From: Macrocystis pyrifera
Lineage: Eukaryota; Sar; Phaeophyceae; Laminariales; Laminariaceae
Assembly (NCBI GenBank): GCA_031763025.1
Contig: JASSKH010000028.1
Location: 8,881,359-8,945,358, forward strand
DNA length: 64,000 nucleotides
Direction of reading: 5' to 3'
Within the stretch, counting starts at the first letter, position 1. Each line of letters opens with the position of its first letter. Positions 10,936 to 22,897 of this stretch are shown here, piece after piece. The translations under genes were made by a program, and so were the position numbers. The notes beneath the pieces were generated by a model. The model saw only the letters and a list, made by a program, of their open reading frames with translations, was not told the DNA's origin and did no database searches.

Positions 10936-13804
10936 ATGACGGACCCCGTCTATAAGAAGCGCCTCGACGCCCTGGTGAAGACGGGCGACAATCGCTTTTG
11001 CGCCGACTGCGGCAAGCGAGGTGCGGCCTAATAGTCTAACCCATCATCTCTCCCCTGTCCCAACGTTCTGTCCGGAACAACACTGCGGTACCTTAGTGCT
11101 GTGGTGCTTACGGCAACAGCTGCGAGGACGAGCACCAGATACACCCCCACTCGAGTCCCATGGCGAGCATGCTTTCGCTCGCTTCTTGTGCTGGTGCTTT
11201 CTCATTTTTCTCATTTTTTTGTTCGGATTTCGGTGGGTCACTACGGGCACCGCGGCCTCCTCCATAAGAGTAAGAGTGTAAAGAGTGCCCACAAAAGCGA
11301 AAACCATTTGCCATTTCTGATTTGCCATGTGCCGTCGATACTACTTATCTTCGCCTTATGATACTGCTTATCTCTTCCAGAGAGCACTCCATCATGCAGA
11401 TGTACTGCTGTAATCATCCAGTCAGGCCGTTTCCTATGCGGTTCGATTTTTGAGCTTCAGATTTTGACCCGATGGCGTTGTCCAGATACGAGCTTGGCAA
11501 ATCGAAAGAGTCTACCTATGCGGAAAAATCAGATTTATTGTGCGTGTAGATTCCAGCAAACGCCGAGACCAACTGCTGTTATTGTGGTTTGGCGCCGCGA
11601 AGAGACGCGCTGGGTGCGCTGCCCTGCGCGTAGGACCCAAGCGTCCAAGCCCACGCTGACTGCCTCTGGTCTGGCAGCGAAGAGACATGGCAAGTGCGCT
11701 AGAGTCAACTTGTCTTGGTATTTTGTGTTTCATTTTGTGACCGACTGCTGCTGCTGCTGTACAGCAGTGTAGTCTACGAGTACGTATCCACGGAGAGGCG
11801 CGTGCCGAGTGCACTTCTCTTGGTCTCTAGGCCCGAGCCCGCGCCAGCCGACTCTAGTCTGGCCACGGAGGGACGCGCCGTCCGCGCGTCGGGCGCGAAG
11901 TAACGTCACTATACAGCAGCTGTATCACCATCCAACTCATCGATCGTTCTGCTGCTATTTGCTGGTCGTGGATAACATCTTGAATTTAAAGAGCATGCCA
12001 TTTTTCGATTTGAGAATCCGATGACCCAGGTCGTCGGATTTTGGGCCAAAATCCGACGACTTTGGTCATCGGATTCTCAAATCGAAAAATTTCCGGTCGG
12101 ATTTTGCATATTTGGACTGCATAAGCAGGGTCATTCATTTTTGAGATCGAAAAATACAAATCTGAAGCTCAAAATCGAACCGCATAGGAAACGGCCTCAG
12201 CGTCAGCATCAAGATCAAAACAACAGGCACGGAAATTGATGACATGTTCTCAGATCACGGATGACTTTCTTCGTGCCATCGCCAGCAGCAGTGTGCGTGC
12301 CATCCTCGTATTACGAAACAGTCATGGAACGCTGCTCACCCTCCTGCAGTACTCGTGCGAGTGTACCGGTAGGTGTTGGTGGGCGTGTATTCGCCGTTCC
12401 ATCCGTGACAGTTCAATGCAGGTGCCGGCAGCCACCGTCCGTGGCTCAAAAGCATCGCTTGATGATGCTGTTTGTTGTGTACCAAGGTACAGCAGTAGCA
12501 GCTGCCTTACCGCATTGAAGCGGCCTGGGGGAAAAATCGTCAGTTTCCTCGGACCCGCACTTTCGTCGTTGTTCGTTGTCGCTCAAATGGAATATACGTA
12601 CAGCAGCAGCAATTACTGACTTGGTTGACTAAAAGCCGCGCGCCGGCTAGTTGACTAAGTAAAATAGTTAGTTGCAGCGGTGCCAACTATCCTGACTGTT
12701 TTGGGGTTTTATTGTTCATGGGAGGCTTCTCTTCTATTTCTGCTGCTTGCTTCTCGCTGCGCCAATGTTTCGTATGTTTTGTTTTTGTGCTGGAACAACT
12801 CGGGGGTGCGTGCGCAAAAGAGCCTCGCTGGGCCTCGGTGAACCTGGGCCTGTTCATCTGCCTCGAGTGCTCCGGTGTCCATCGTAACCTCGGCGTGCAC
12901 ATCTCCTTCGTCCGCAGCGTCAATCTTGACACCTGGAAGCCGGATCAAGTCAAGGTAGACATGAGTAGGTCGGTGTAGTAGTCGGAGTTGAAGCTGGAGT
13001 CTCAGGTGTCGACGATGCCTGCCCCAACCGTTGCTGCAGAATGTGTTCAATCCTCCTCGAGTACTTGGGTATTTGCCAGTATCCCGGATGTCCAGGGATG
13101 GATGTGTAAATCACGCGCACTCCATGCCAGCAGCTTGGCTCAAGTGCCGCCTGCTTTTCTAATAGCAGTCCATGAAGGCGTATTGGAGACTCGGTGTGGC
13201 TGTCTACTGCTTCAACCTTCGACACCTGGAAAAAAGCCGGCACGGGTCAAGGTGTAGCCTCCTTTCTGTATGTGGTCGTTTCGTTATTCCTGCCATTGTC
13301 GTCGTCGTGGTCGGCCTGCCGGCTCCGCCTCCGCGTTGGTGCAGAAGTATTTAGCGTGTACGCATCACACGTGCGTGCTGGTTTCATTCTCCTGACACAA
13401 TGCTTGTCCACTCTTGATACCGTGAACTACGACACGACCCAACGACATAACTGCGAAATTCTTGCCACACGCATGCGACCCATCGACCGACCGACGGTCC
13501 ATTGTGACCGACGGCCGGCAACAACCACATGTGCCGACACGACACGCGAAACCGCAACCGCGACAGGGGATGGAAGAGATGGGAAACGCGCGCGCGAAGG
13601 AGCACTTCGAGGCAGGGGTACCGGCCGGCTACCCCGTGCCGCGGGAGCACGCGACTGTTCGCGAAAGAGAGAAGTGGATTCGCGACAAGTACGAGCACAG
13701 GCGGTTCGTGTCGACGGCCCCCCGCGCGGCGCAGAAGAAGGCGGAAGAAGAGCCCTCCCGGTCTAGGTGAGGGGGGGGCGTGGGGAAAGCAGGAAGAGGG
13801 GAGG

Positions 13805-13852
<48 letters not shown>

Positions 13853-13901
13853 GGAGGAGCTTGTAAGAGCGAGGGAGGAAGCAGGAGGGGCTTGTGGAGG
13901 G

Positions 13902-13933
<32 letters not shown>

Positions 13934-15670
13934 GGAAGAGCTTTTGGGGGCAGAGGGGGAAGTTGGTGTGCCTGATTTGTTTGCTCGATTATGCTCGATT
14001 TTGCTTTCTTGTGTTTCCTTGTGCGTTGCTTGCTTTGCCTTGCGTTGCCTTGCCTGCCTTGTTTGCCTTGCTTGCCTGCTTGCGTGCCTCCCCCCCCCCC
14101 CCCCCCCTTCCCTTCTGCCATGGCCCTGCGTCACCAACAAGCCCATTGACACGGTCCCCCCCACCTCCCCCTGCCCCTCCCTCTCTTGGCATACACCCGC
14201 AAGCAGGAAAGGGGGCGAAGGGGACTCCAAGTCTTCCTCGAAGAAAACGTCTAACCGAGCGACGAGGGAGAAAGACCGAGCATCGCCATCGCCGTCAGCA
14301 ACGAGAAATTCCTCTAAGAACACAAACGGACGCTCCACTTCCTCCTCCTCCCCTTCCTCCGCCACCACCACGAGGACCGTGCCCCCCCTCCAGAAAGCCG
14401 GCACGGGAGCAAAGTCCGCTGCCGCCGCCGCCGCCGCCGCCGCACCAGCCCCCACCCCCGCTGCCGCCCCGACGATCGACCTGCTCGACTTCTCGGAGCC
14501 GGCCCCACCCCAGACGCCGCCACAGGCATCTCCTCCCGCGGTTAGGTCGTCTTCTGCGCCCCCGACCGACCACATGTCGGACTTTCAGGATTTCCAGTCG
14601 GCACCTTCGACGGCGGCGGCGACCGCGCTACTGCAGCCTCAAGTGGAAAACCGAGCGGGGTCAGGGGCGGGGCCGGGGGTAGGGGTGGTGGGGGCGGCGG
14701 CGGCGGCTTCGCCGCCGCCGCCGCCAGGAGGGGCCGGGGGCGTGCAGGGGCAGGGGCAGTCAACGGGCGCCGATGGGAAGGTACTATTAGCGTTGATAAT
14801 GCATGCAGCTGTGGCGTATCCTATTAATAGCTTCGAGAAGAAACGTGGCCGGAGCGGGGCGGATGGGTGCCTGCTTTGTGTGTTTTGCTGTTGACTTCGC
14901 CCGTTTTTTTGTTGGTGCAATCTTTGCCGATATTTTGTTGTTGTTGTTGTTGTTGTTATTGTTGTTGTCTCGTTGTTTGCTGCTTTGCTATGTATGATAC
15001 GAGTCTGAGCGGGTTCTCGTTGTCGACCCCGTCCCCCCTTCCCCCCCCCCCCCCCCCCCCCCCTCTTCCCTCCCCCCCCGCCCCTCGCCCCTCGCCCCTC
15101 CTCCCTCCTCTCCCCCCTCCGCCGTCCTCGCTCTCGGACTATCCAACTTGTACCAACCGCCACCACTCCGCACCAAAACCTTTCGCGCACGCACGCGGGG
15201 AATCGGGGGGTCCGGGTCTGGGCGATAAAACATTTTTTCCAGGTTTCCGCCGCGGCGATCTTGTCAATGTACAATACCCCAGCGATGGGGCTCGGGCGAA
15301 AGGCGGCGTCGGCCGGGTCCTCCCCCGTGGCCGGCGTGATGAGGACCCCCGAGCTGAACCAGGTATCTCAGATGATGTCGTCGCTCAACACCGGCGGCGG
15401 CGGTATGCAGGGAGGACATCTTGGCATGCAGGTGAGGGTACTCACGTGTGCGCCGGGGGAGGGGGGGGGTACACGTGTCGGCGCGGTCGCGGTCGGTTAG
15501 AGGAGGGGGCGGGGGGAGAGGGGGGGAGTTCTCGATGTCATGTATGGCCGTAGGCGTATGATCATAAACCTCCGTGTCCCTACAATGCCGGGACAGAGCA
15601 CGTCGGGTTTCACCGACCAGGCAGACATTGCTTACACCAAGCGCGCAGCACCGAAAAGTGTTTGCCGAGT

Positions 15671-15705
<35 letters not shown>

Positions 15706-18700
15706 ACTCATTTGTTGCTTGCCTTAGTCATTTGACCATTGACCACGCATCCCTTTCGAGACGGAGCACCGTTCCTACTCCTAGTAGAGACGCCTCCAAC
15801 AATTGGGCGCTCATTACGTTGCTTCCATATATTACATATAATCTTATCCCCTTCCTGTTTGGCCTCCTGTGGCCACCATCTATCTCCTAGGATAGCGATC
15901 GTTTTCTCGCTGCTATGCATTGTATCAAACTCCTCCATGTCATATTCGTCTATTTTCCTCATCTCCTCTTCTAACACATCCCGTTCCTCCTTGTATATTT
16001 CACATTCTCCTACTACGTGAGTTCTACTCTATTGCTTTGCCACACGGGCACATCTGTGCGTCTACTTCCTCCTCCTCCCGGCTACTGGTGTACCTCTTTC
16101 TTCTTTCTGGCAGGTCCAGGTCCCCTACACGAAAGCGCAGTTTCAGCGTTTTCGCGAAGTCCATTGAGCCATGCAAATACGTTTTCATTCCTATTCCTTC
16201 CTTCAATCCCCCGTATATCTCTAAGTGTTTTTCCGATTCCACCTTGTTTCTTAGCGATAGCCTTTCCCTTCTTTCTATGCTTTCTTGTACTTCTGTCTTG
16301 TACCTCCCAAACTTCCCGGCGGATATCAGCTCTTCTTGGTTTCCCCCTATATCCTTCCATACTTTCTCAACTACGCCATCCCACCTTATTCCAGCTCGTC
16401 CTTTCGTTACTTTCTCCCATACAGCTCTGTCAACTATGGCTGGCAACCTCTTTTTTGGCATGTTCTTTACTTTATATTGCCAGTTCAACTTTCTCATGTC
16501 TCTATTTGTCCTGAGTGGGCGCATTCCCAGTTCTGCTATTAATACTGTATTACTAGTCGTACTTGAGCTTCTTAGGATTTTTTTAGCTGCTGTCATTTGT
16601 ACTGTTTCCAACTGTTTTACGGGTTTCGTGTTCCCTTCCCATGCTTCTCCTGCATATTCTAGCTTTGGTACTATCACATTCATCAAGATACATCTCTAAA
16701 TCCTAGTGTCAAGGTTCGAGTCTGTTAGGATCATCTATCTTGCCTACTTTGCCTACTTGTGCCTTACCCTTTCCTATTACTTTTGCTCTATGTGTATCCC
16801 AAGAGCAGTCTTTTGAGATCTCTACGCGAAGGTATGTATACTGGTCTACGATCGGCAATTCATCTTCTCCCCACTTCCAACTGAAATTTACCGGGTTTAC
16901 CTTATCTTCGTTGCAAACAACTACTGCGCATTTTCTTGACGTTCGCCGTCACCCTTCATTTCCTGGTGTATTCTAGCGCCTTCTCTACTTGTTATGCAAT
17001 CCTTCGGGTGCTTCTGATATCCCCACGAAGTCACCCGCAAACATCAATCCCGACACCGCATCTTCCCCTACCGTGACTCCCTGTGTTGCTGGCTCGACTG
17101 CTACTATCAGGTCGTTAATATATATATATCTTGAATAGGTTAGGTGACAACGTACATGCCTGTGCAAATGTCAACATACTTCGATATTTTCCCGTCCAGC
17201 ATCACAGCACTTCTCGCACATTCCTTCATCTTTTTCATCATTCTCCACATTTTTCCTCTGATTCCTATTTCCCACAGTTTTTTCCACAATCAATTTCTGC
17301 ATACTGTGTGGTAGGCTTTCTGCACATCTAGAAAGAAACAGTACGTTGTTAGTCCCGCGTGTTTCCTACCTTGAATAATCTTACCTAAGGTGAACACATG
17401 GTCTACGCAGCTACGGTTTGGCCTAAACCCTGCCTGCCCTTGGCTTATTTTGTCTTCTTTCTCCATCATCGTTCCCATTCTATCGTTCAAAATCTTACAA
17501 AATGTTTTGCCTACTGGGCTTAGTAGCGTTATCCCTCTATAGTTCCCCGGGTCAGCCTTATCTCTTTTCTTGAATAAGTTTACTACTACTCCTTCTCTCC
17601 ACCTCCTAGGTACCTACTCGTTTTTCCGGGGGGGGGGGGGGGGAGGGGGGCGAGGGGGGGGCGTACTCGTTTGTTGCTTGCCTTAGTCATTTGACCGTTG
17701 ACCACACATCGCTTTCGAGACAGAGTTCGGCGAGTCGGGGGGGGGGGGGGGGGGGGGGGGTTCTGTCGTGCCGTTACCCTCTTAGCTGGCAGGCTTGCTT
17801 CCGGTAGGTGACCTGTACTTTCTGCGTTTCGCTTTTGGTTGCGTCGGCGCCGGTGAGGGATGGTGGTGGTATGCAGGGAAGACCCCTTGGCGGGGTGTGC
17901 GCGCGTGCACGGAGCGGAAGGGCAAGCGGGGATGGGGTAGATTGGCCGGGTATATCGGCGCGCTCGATCGTCGCGGGAGGGGGGAGAGGGGGAGTCCGTC
18001 GTGCCGCTAGCCTAGCCTAGCCTAGCCTAGCCGCGGTGCCATGATCGCTTTCGGTAGGCGACCTGTTGTCTATACCACGTTTAGTTTTTGGTTGCGTTCT
18101 TTGGGGGGGGCGCGGGGGGGGCGCGACGAGCTACGGCCAAGCGGAGCCGAGCGTGACAAGACAGCACCTCGCTTGTTTTTTTGTTTTTGTTTTTTTTAAT
18201 CGTTGTTGGATTGTTGAGTTTCTCGGGGGGGGGGGGGAATTCTCTAGATATTTGGTTTTTAGGTTTTTGCTCATTGCTTTGAGTTACGTACAGGTCTTTT
18301 TGATTTAGTCTTGTCAATGTTTTGAGTTTTCGAGTGTTGATTTTTTTTTAGTATTTTCGGGTTTTTCTGTTTAATCATTTTTTTTCGTGTTTTTTCATTT
18401 GTACAACCCGCCCCCGTCGCGCCGCTAGAACCTTAGCACACATCCGACAGATATAATCGGTTCCAACTTCCATGATCTAGATCTTTCAGGGCAAAATAGC
18501 TTCGTGAGATGTGCCATTACGATCTAGCTTGTGTTGCCGGGTGGGAGCTTGCACGCTACAGGACATGTTTTCTGGGTTGGATCTGTGCTACACAGATCCG
18601 CCCAAAACATTGTAACGGCTGGTTAGGATCTAGATGATCTATCTGTAGATGATCTATCTGTCCGATGTGTGTAACCTTGTCAACTCTGTGGTGCGTTTCC

Positions 18701-19191
18701 TTGACAGAGTGCGGGAGGGTGGGGGGCAGCAGCAACAGCAACACCAGGCTCAGTATGGAGGGACGGCGGCAGCATGGAGCCAGCAGCAGAAGCTCCAGCA
18801 GCTCCAGCAGCAGCAACTGCTGCTGCTCCAGCGGCAACAGCAGCAAATGGGGCAAATGGGGCAAATGGGGCAGCAACAGTGGCAGATGCGGAATCAGCAG
18901 CAAGGAGGGGTTGGTTGGAACGGTTCCCCGGCATCAGGAATGATGCAGGGGATGGCTGTGCCCACATTGGGGAAAGGGCCCGGAGCGCAGGCGGCGGCGC
19001 AGCTCAGGGGGGGCGGCGGGGCGGGGGGGATGGGGATGTCTAGCGGCGCCGGGGAAGGCGGAGGAGGAGGCGGTGGCGGTGGCGGCAGCGCCGGTGGTAG
19101 TGTCCAAAACGGTGGGGTTAATGTGGTGATGCCCGGTGGGTTTGGAGCTGGCGGTGGCGTGGGCGGTATGGGGATGGGGGGGCTGCGGTAA
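10936..19191 (+). CDS. ArfGAP-domain protein (SMAP/AGFG-like), six exons located
   Basis: Exons: 10936-11020, 12821-12954, 13567-13766, 14207-14780, 15243-15431, and about 18708-19191 (TAA). The N-terminus carries the ArfGAP zinc finger with C22-x2-C25-x16-C42-x2-C45 and the arginine finger R50 in [11 protein letters not shown], then [12 protein letters not shown] and [16 protein letters not shown], as in SMAP-type proteins that stimulate GTP hydrolysis on Arf at Golgi or endosomal membranes. The middle has a clathrin-box-like [10 protein letters not shown] and an acidic-aromatic [10 protein letters not shown]. Exon 5 reads [13 protein letters not shown], another SMAP-like stretch. The last exon is poly-Q then Gly/Met-rich. 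Phases agree from exon 1 to 5. The best acceptor of exon 6 (18707) needs phase 2 while exon 5 ends in phase 0, so a small exon is probably missing between them, or acceptor choice differs. The total is about 550 residues. The 3.3-kb intron 5 holds an antisense LINE, and intron 1 a fold-back element. Confidence 0.8.
11424..12196. mobile_element. Fold-back/TIR element in ArfGAP intron 1
   Basis: The ends 11424-11466 and 12155-12196 are inverted repeats of about 42 bp (outermost part AGGCCGTTTCCTATGCGG). Inside lies a second, nearly perfect palindrome at 12000-12090. No ORF resembling a transposase is present, so this is probably a non-autonomous element about 770 bp long. No clear target-site duplication was seen. 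Confidence 0.55.
12000..12090. repeat. 90-bp near-perfect palindrome
   Basis: The two 45-base arms (beginning TTTTTCGATTTGAGAATCC) differ at about two positions and meet with a one-base centre at TTTTGGGCCAAAA. It would form a long hairpin in the ArfGAP pre-mRNA. It lies inside the fold-back element of intron 1. Confidence 0.8.
13809..13931 (+). repeat. Two poly-G tracts in ArfGAP intron 3
   Basis: G runs of about 40 and 30 bases separated by 50 bases, shortly after the exon 3 donor at 13767. The intron also holds a poly-C run at about 14090-14107. Confidence 0.85.
15538..15671 (+). repeat. Dispersed repeat, copy 1 (inverted copy at 42890-43040)
   Basis: The block from ATGTATGGCCGTAGGCGTAT through GCCGGGACAGAGCACGTCGG to GCCGAGTC reappears reverse-complemented at 42890-43040 in the methyltransferase gene. 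It lies just after ArfGAP exon 5 and abuts the LINE poly-G/C tract. Confidence 0.6.
15672..15704 (-). repeat. Poly-C (minus) tail-like tract at LINE 3' end
   Basis: 33 consecutive G on plus directly abut the last LINE bases (TACTCATTTG on plus). Two other LINE 3' ends in the window are followed by similar C-rich tracts, so the run behaves like a 3' tail. Confidence 0.6.
15705..17627 (-). mobile_element. Degenerate non-LTR (LINE) retrotransposon, antisense in ArfGAP intron 5
   Basis: Reading the minus strand from 17627, broken frames give reverse-transcriptase landmarks in order: [18 protein letters not shown], the [19 protein letters not shown] block, FFLDVQKAY, then a FADD-like catalytic box reading FAGD near 17040. 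One frame (16686-16024) then encodes the connection region ([16 protein letters not shown]) and a C-terminal MCPCGK motif, continuing in another frame to about 15708. At least four frame breaks and the loss of one catalytic aspartate make it inactive. The 5' end is cut off at about 17627, typical of target-primed integration. Its 3' end is followed on minus by a 33-base poly-C run (15704-15672), not poly-A. It lies opposite to the host gene and fills much of a 3.3-kb intron. Confidence 0.85.
17663..17728 (-). mobile_element. 5'-truncated LINE 3'-end fragment
   Basis: This matches the 3' end of the 15705-17627 LINE (GTTTGTTGCTTGCCTTAGTC on plus, and CTTTCGAGAC). Its 3' end is followed on minus by a C-rich tract (17662-17628), which directly precedes the truncated start of the larger LINE copy, so two copies lie head to tail. 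Confidence 0.65.
18432..18690 (+). repeat. GATCTG-rich degenerate repeat, copy 2
   Basis: Shares GATCTAGCTTGTGTTGCCGG and GATCTAGATGATCTATCTG with the copy at 1250-1530. It ends within 20 bp of the ArfGAP last-exon acceptor. Confidence 0.5.
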
Positions 19192-19614
19192 CACCCGCCT
19201 CCCGCTTGCTTTTGTGACGAGAGAGAGGGGATGAGGGGTCCGGGGGCAGAATAGATGCCGCTGCTGCTGTATCAATAGCCATAAAGTTGGCTAATTTCCA
19301 GCCGACACGGCGCTGCTTTCATTGGTTTTGTGTACGACTGTACTGCTGTGTACAGCGTGGTAGAAAAGGTAAATACCAGTACGTCTGCCGTTTTTTTTTT
19401 TTTTTTTTTTTTGCCCCCCTCGTGTGTCCCCTTCCTCTCCCCTCTGCCCCACTCCACCCCGGCCCGGCCCGGCCTGGTTGATTAGTGAACTCCTTTCGTT
19501 GCGCAGTAGTCCCCCGTGCTTTTTTCCTGGTTCTTCTGTCCGCGTGAGTCTCGGCGCATCCATTGTGGCGGTGCCTTGCCGCGGCCCCTGTTCCTTTTTG
19601 TCGATTCCGTTTGC

Positions 19615-19699
19615 TTAACCCTTTAGTACTGCAATTCCTTTTTTTGGGACAAACTGCTTGGAATTAGTGTAGGATTGCTTTTTCGCAGTAAAGGGTTAA
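19615..19699. mobile_element. Fold-back MITE family 2, copy c
   Basis: TTAACCCTTTAGTACTGCAA ... TTGCTTTTTCGCAGTAAAGG then GTTAA; 85 bp, with the shared GCTTGGAATTAGTG centre. Confidence 0.8.
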
Positions 19700-21738
19700 G
19701 GGCCGTTGCGTTCGTTGTGGCGGCGCCTTGTCACAGGAGCTGCGTTTTTGTTTTTGAACGCGATGAAGGGGGCGAGGGGAGGGGAGATGGGTCAGGGGAG
19801 GGGTGGAGGGTGGGGGAGGGGGGGGGTAGCCCGCCGTAGCGCGGTATTGTGCGACCTCTATTACGCCAAGAGAGGTGAAAGGTACTGGTACCAGGTATAT
19901 ACTTGGAAGATCCCAAGCCTTGTCGCTGGGGTTCTGCGAGTATTGATTTACGGCACGCAGATAGCGCTTGGGTTCTGTTCCGTCAGTATTGATTACGGCA
20001 CAGAGACGGCGCAGAGATATATAGCGCGGGAGAATTTAAGGCACGGCAGAGGAACGTAGAGTGCCTTCGGTGTATCAACAGAAGACGTGGATCCAGAAGG
20101 GTCAAACGTCAGCATTGAAGGGGGGGGGGGGGGGGGGGGGGGACGAAGGGGGGTGTAATCTCGATCGCATGTGTGAGCAAGGTAGGTTCGGCCAGACGCC
20201 AGCCTCACCCATCCTATGTGTCGTGTCTGAACGAAACAACATGGTGTACTCGTACGCATTACTATTAAAATAGTATGAATATCAACCACCCCTTTGATAC
20301 CTTTTTTAAAACTATATTTTTCCTGTTAACTCTCGGGAAGAATTCCCGGGAATCTGCTTGCCCGCTGTATTGGGTGGCTTGTATCTGGCCAAGCATGCCA
20401 AGATCGGCTTTTTTCAAGTACGTTTTCAATCTCGTACGTACGTACTGCTGTGCTGTGTGTGGCTTCTTTCCTATCTCAGAACAAAAACCGCGGTTTTTTT
20501 TTTTTTTTTTTTTTGAATTTTTTTTTTCCAAGACGTACCGGTAAATACTTGCAAACGCAGAACGGCCGAAGAACCTTCAGTTTTGACGGCTATGACGTCG
20601 GCGGGCTGATTTATTATTTTTCTTGTTGCATTATTTTTCTTGTTGCGGGCGAAGCGAGTTTATCATCATCATTATTATTTTTTTTTGCGTCGTACACAGC
20701 AGGTGACGCTCAACCATAGCAGTGTCGAATAACTGCTGAAGTCCCCTCCGAGGGAAAAGGCCCCTGTCAGCTGGAAACGGAAATCTTGTAGAAAACCTGA
20801 GGTAGGAGACTGGACCTATGTGCAGCTGCATCCTTTATTGGCCAAGGTGGGTGTTTCGACCGCCTGGCGTTTTTTTGGAAAAAACGCCACCTAAACACGC
20901 GGCTGAGACCCGTGACTGCCCCTGCCGACCTCGAGCCCCCCAAAGGGTTGGGCCCCAAAGGGTTATAGGGTTCTGGTGTGGGTTAGGGGGCTGTCCACGT
21001 GCAAGGTCGAATTGGACCACACGCGCCCCGCACAAAGTTTTGTGCAGGATGCAGCTGCTTGCGCATAGCGGGAGCCGAAGCGGGAGATCCGCGCCGTCAA
21101 TCGCCAAAAATATTGTGCACGCATACTTCGAGTGTATCTTAGCAGGTACCAGGTATACTTTTGTTCTTGTGGCTTCCACGTACCAGTATTGACTACCGGC
21201 GCACACAGATGAAGACAGCAGTTGCACACACCATATATATCCACCAGCGCGAGTTCAGACAGCAGCGCAGAGCTCGTATTGTGTAACCCGATAATCCAGT
21301 TTCGATTACCCACTTTTTTTTTCACGCACACGAACAGTGATATACCCCAACACAATTCGTACACGCGCCCTGGGGATGGTGTGCGAGTTTCTATCCTGTT
21401 TTTTAGCTGCCGGCGAAAAGAGGAAATAAGAGATGGTGAAAAATCATCCCAAACGAGAAAAAAAAAAAAAAAAAAAGACGGCCAGCAACAATATACCTGG
21501 TAGTTCAGAGCTGGGAGTCGAGGGTGGGGGGCATCGATAGATGGTTTACGCACACGTCCTACCTGGTACAAACCCCCAATATTTCCGGTACACGTTTACG
21601 CACATTATTCCCCCAAGAAGAGCGTCAATTGGGGTCTCTGAAAACCTGAAGACGAGAATAATGCCGCTGCCGCTGTGTTATTTGAGAGTGTCTTGTGACT
21701 TGGCCGAGCTTCGACAAAGTCGTAGGCAGTCCACACCA

Positions 21739-21832
21739 CTTTTAGGACGGCAGTACCGTTTTGGGGCCAAAATACTTGGAATTTGACTGGTTTATCCCCA
21801 CAATGGGAGTGCGGTCGGTGCTAAAAGGGTTA
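21739..21832. mobile_element. Fold-back MITE family 2, copy d
   Basis: ACTTTTAGGACGGCAGTACC ... GTGCGGTCGGTGCTAAAAGG; the most diverged of the five copies, with the ACTTGGAATTTGACTGG centre. Confidence 0.7.
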
Positions 21833-22827
21833 ATATGCCCCTTACTACATCTTCAATTACGCCTCCATTTTCCGAGAAAATTCCGAGCAAAAATCGAGAA
21901 AATTCTCAGGTGTTCGGGATTGTTAGGGTTGAGGTATACGAGCCAAGTACATTCCAACCATCTTGTCGAAGGTGGGCCCAGGGTCTATACAACTTGCAGG
22001 CCTCGCTGGTGCCAGCAGTACCCGGCCATCACGGGGAAATGAACACATTGCTTACTTTTCGTACCCGGTACGAACGGAACGGCGCGTGTGTGTCGCTGGG
22101 TATGACACAAGCGCCATTTACTTAAGCAGAGCGAGTAGCAACTTTTGGGGGTTTGAAACGCAGAAAACTGTCGATCAACTCGTTGAAGGCGTCATAAACA
22201 CAAGGATACAAGCTGGTGTTCGTGTAATACCGTATGTATATTTACTTGTAAACTAACCAGATACAGTGCCACTACTACTTACTGCTGTACTATTGATAAA
22301 ACCATTTCAACACGCTTGTTTACTTTGGTACCTCAAGCGTTCAATAGTACCATACTTTCATTACCGTAGGTATTACAGTTACCACAACAACTAGTACAAG
22401 TTCTTCTCTCTGCGAGGGGGTACTTCAGCACTACATCTACGTTGAGCCCCAACCGATCACACCAACACGGCACAAAAACAGAAAGATAACAAAACTGAGA
22501 CAACTACCATACTATTAAAAACTGTTCGTGAACAAAACAGATTCTTTTCTGCTCTTTTCGGCTTTGGGTTGCACCCATCGAAACCCAAAAATCAACCATA
22601 ACTGAAGCGGCGACTGCTGCAGCCTCGCCACTGCAACATCACCGCCCCCCCTCCCCCCATCCAGCACCCGCCAAACGAAGCACCGGCAGCGCCGCCCAGA
22701 GGAAACGGGCGGGTAAACGCATCACCCATGTACGTGCACACCGCCTGAAAAGAAAAAACTATCGTTGTTTTTTTAATGATAGCCCGCAACACGCCTACTA
22801 CGGGCGGGGGGGGGAGGGGGGGGGGGG

Positions 22828-22897
22828 CGTTACTCATTTGTTGCTAATCTATCATTTGACCATTGACCACGTGTCCCTTTCGAGACGGAGCACCGGG
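22828..22897 (-). mobile_element. 5'-truncated LINE 3'-end fragment
   Basis: This shares TACTCATTTGTTGC and CATTTGACCATTGACCAC with the ArfGAP-intron LINE 3' end. It again ends on minus in a C-rich tract (22827-22802, on plus GGGGGGAGGGGGG-like). Confidence 0.65.

Noticed and set aside
22592-22744. Frame on minus after a strong TTTTCAG acceptor
   Set aside because: No in-phase donor from the BAR gene reaches it and the product is Gly-rich without motif.
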